From assembly GCA_017448825.1 (NCBI GenBank), contig JAFSKR010000029.1:1-64000 (forward strand): DNA of 64,000 nt, given 5' to 3'. This DNA comes from Bacteroidaceae bacterium. GTDB lineage: Bacteria; Bacteroidota; Bacteroidia; Bacteroidales; Bacteroidaceae. The first letter of the stretch is position 1. Every line of letters begins with the position of its first letter. Of the stretch, positions 62,730-64,000 are shown piece after piece. The position numbers and the translations under genes were made by a program. The notes under the pieces were generated by a model. The model saw only the letters and a list, made by a program, of their open reading frames with translations. It searched no databases and was not told the origin of the DNA.

Positions 62730-64000
62730 ATGAAAGTTTTAATGTTCGGTTGGGAATTTCCCCCCAAGATTTATGGCGGACTCGCAGTCGCCTCCTACGG
62801 CATCACCAAGGGAATGGTCGAGGGCCAGCCCGATGCTGAAGTCACATTCTGTCTTCCCAAGCCATGCGGCGAAGAGGAACGCTTCCTCCGCATCATCGGC
62901 ATGAACCAGGTGCCCATCGTCTATCGCGACCACGACTACGACTACGTGAAGAGCCGCATGCCCAACTACATGACACCTGAGCAGTACTACAACTTCCGCA
63001 ACCACATCTACGCCGACTTCTCCTACATGAACGTCAACGACATGGGCTGCATGGAGTTCGCCGGCGGCTATCCCGGCAACCTGCACGACGAAATCAACAA
63101 CTTCTCCATCATCGCAGGCGTGGTGGCGCGCTCCGAGCAGTTCGACATCATCCATGCCCACGACTGGCTCACCTATCCAGCAGGCGTCCACGCCAAGATG
63201 GTCAGTGGAAGGCCACTCTGCATCCACGTACATGCCACCGACTTCGACCGTTCCCGCGGCAAGGTGAACCCCACCGTCTATTCCATCGAGAAGAACGGCA
63301 TGGATCACGCCGACTGCATCATGTGCGTCTCGGAGCTGACACGCCAGACCGTCATCCGCGAGTACCACCAAGACCCGCGCAAGTGCTTCGCCATGCACAA
63401 CGCCGTCTATCCACTGCCACAGGAATACCTCGACATCCCGCGCGTGGACCACGGCAAGGAGAAGGTCGTCACCTTCCTCGGGCGAATCACCATGCAGAAA
63501 GGCCCCGAGTACTTCATCGAAGCCGCCGACCTCGTCTGCAAGCGTTCCAAGAACATCCGCTTCTGCTTCGCAGGCTCAGGCGACAAATACTGGGAAATGG
63601 TTGACCTGGCAGCCGCCAAGGGCATAGCCGACCGCGTGCACTTCCCCGGCTTCCAGCGCGGCAAGGAAGTGTACGAGTGCTACAAGGCCAGCGACGTCTT
63701 CGTCATGCCATCCGTCTCCGAGCCCTTCGGCATCGCACCACTGGAGGCCATGCAGTGCGGAACGCCCTGCATCATCTCCAAGCAGTCAGGCTGCGGCGAA
63801 ATCCTCGACAAAGTCATCAAGGTGGACTACTGGGACATCAACGCCATGGCAGACTACATCTACTCCCTCTGCACCAACGAGGGCCTGCACACCTACCTGC
63901 GCGACGAAGGCCTCAAGGAAGTGGCAGAAATCACGTGGGTGAAAGTCGGCCACCGCATCCGCAAGCTCTACGACGAGTGCATCCACAACGGAGGCTTTAT
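62730..64000 (+). CDS. Glycogen synthase-like glycosyltransferase (GT4/GT5), C-terminus beyond window
   Basis: GT-B transferase, of which 423 complete codons are seen before the window ends. The N-terminal motif MFGWEFPPKIYGGLAVASYG is followed by IIHAHDWLTYPAGVHAK, VVTFLGRITMQKGPEYFIEA and PSVSEPFGIAPLEAMQCGTP with the catalytic E-x7-E. The start is preceded by GAGGAGGA, an unusually good Shine-Dalgarno for this phylum. Together with the debranching gene it forms a storage-polysaccharide operon. Whether it uses ADP- or UDP-glucose is not shown. Confidence 0.9.
   Translation, partial: MKVLMFGWEFPPKIYGGLAVASYGITKGMVEGQPDAEVTFCLPKPCGEEERFLRIIGMNQVPIVYRDHDYDYVKSRMPNYMTPEQYYNFRNHIYADFSYMNVNDMGCMEFAGGYPGNLHDEINNFSIIAGVVARSEQFDIIHAHDWLTYPAGVHAKMVSGRPLCIHVHATDFDRSRGKVNPTVYSIEKNGMDHADCIMCVSELTRQTVIREYHQDPRKCFAMHNAVYPLPQEYLDIPRVDHGKEKVVTFLGRITMQKGPEYFIEAADLVCKRSKNIRFCFAGSGDKYWEMVDLAAAKGIADRVHFPGFQRGKEVYECYKASDVFVMPSVSEPFGIAPLEAMQCGTPCIISKQSGCGEILDKVIKVDYWDINAMADYIYSLCTNEGLHTYLRDEGLKEVAEITWVKVGHRIRKLYDECIHNGGF

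Overview
The window comes from a member of the Bacteroidales, most likely Prevotellaceae. The grounds are the promoter grammar (TTTG, 19-20 bases, TAnnTTTG) in front of many genes, the scarcity of Shine-Dalgarno sequences, and typical Bacteroidetes genes: a long NusB, a YbbR-like protein, DUF5606, a PUR-alpha-like protein, a Wzi-family outer membrane protein, RNase Y and a BspA-type leucine-rich-repeat surface protein. It is a chromosomal housekeeping backbone interrupted by two large surface-polysaccharide loci.

Layout. 1-2321: a secreted BspA-like protein cut by the window edge, with a long leader holding an 11-base homopolymer tract. 2981-8576 (minus): nusB-yajC-ybbR-coaE-DUF5606-ADP-forming acyl-CoA synthetase. 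8827-11351 (plus): PUR-like protein, ribosomal protein L25, peptidyl-tRNA hydrolase and an S4 RNA-binding protein. 11580-14184 (minus): peptidase T and a secreted C1B aminopeptidase. 14387-26689 (plus): polysaccharide locus 1, with an initiating sugar transferase, an export protein split by an in-frame TAA, UDP-galactopyranose mutase, Wzz, Wzx, a Wzy-like polymerase and four glycosyltransferases. 26608-36557 (minus): an alginate-lyase-family protein, GT2, a WecA-like transferase, a lipoprotein, Wzi, RNase Y, a candidate structured RNA (possibly 6S), ZapA, a coiled-coil protein, an unknown protein and a second initiating transferase. 36876-38737 (plus): upp and a CNNM/CBS protein.

39389-52734 (plus): polysaccharide locus 2. 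It starts with an UpxY-type antiterminator, then Wzx, a Wzy-like polymerase, GT2 and a secreted propeller-like protein. After these comes a cassette resembling CDP-ribitol synthesis (epimerase, dehydrogenase, cytidylyltransferase), two CDP-glycerol glycerophosphotransferase-family polymerases, an acyltransferase and a TagA-family glycosyltransferase. With the WecA-like enzyme encoded elsewhere in the window, this set parallels Gram-positive wall teichoic acid synthesis, so a polyol-phosphate (teichoic-acid-like) surface polymer is inferred. The interior of the locus is visibly AT-richer than its flanks.

52874-64000: recF-DUF721 (minus); a toxin-antitoxin pair whose PIN toxin is frameshifted and which is flanked by a duplicated promoter segment; tRNA-Gly(CCC); nhaD, pfkA, a MiaA-like protein and a lipid kinase; a Crp/Fnr regulator (minus); and a glycogen debranching enzyme followed by a glycogen-synthase-like glycosyltransferase cut by the window end.

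The most unusual structural signal is a set of intergenic tandem arrays with an exact 23-base period but different unit sequences (11464-11578, 29737-29874, 39021-39177, 59585-59743, plus a short one at 38727-38786). All lie next to the 3' ends of genes, and three share the core AAGCTCA.
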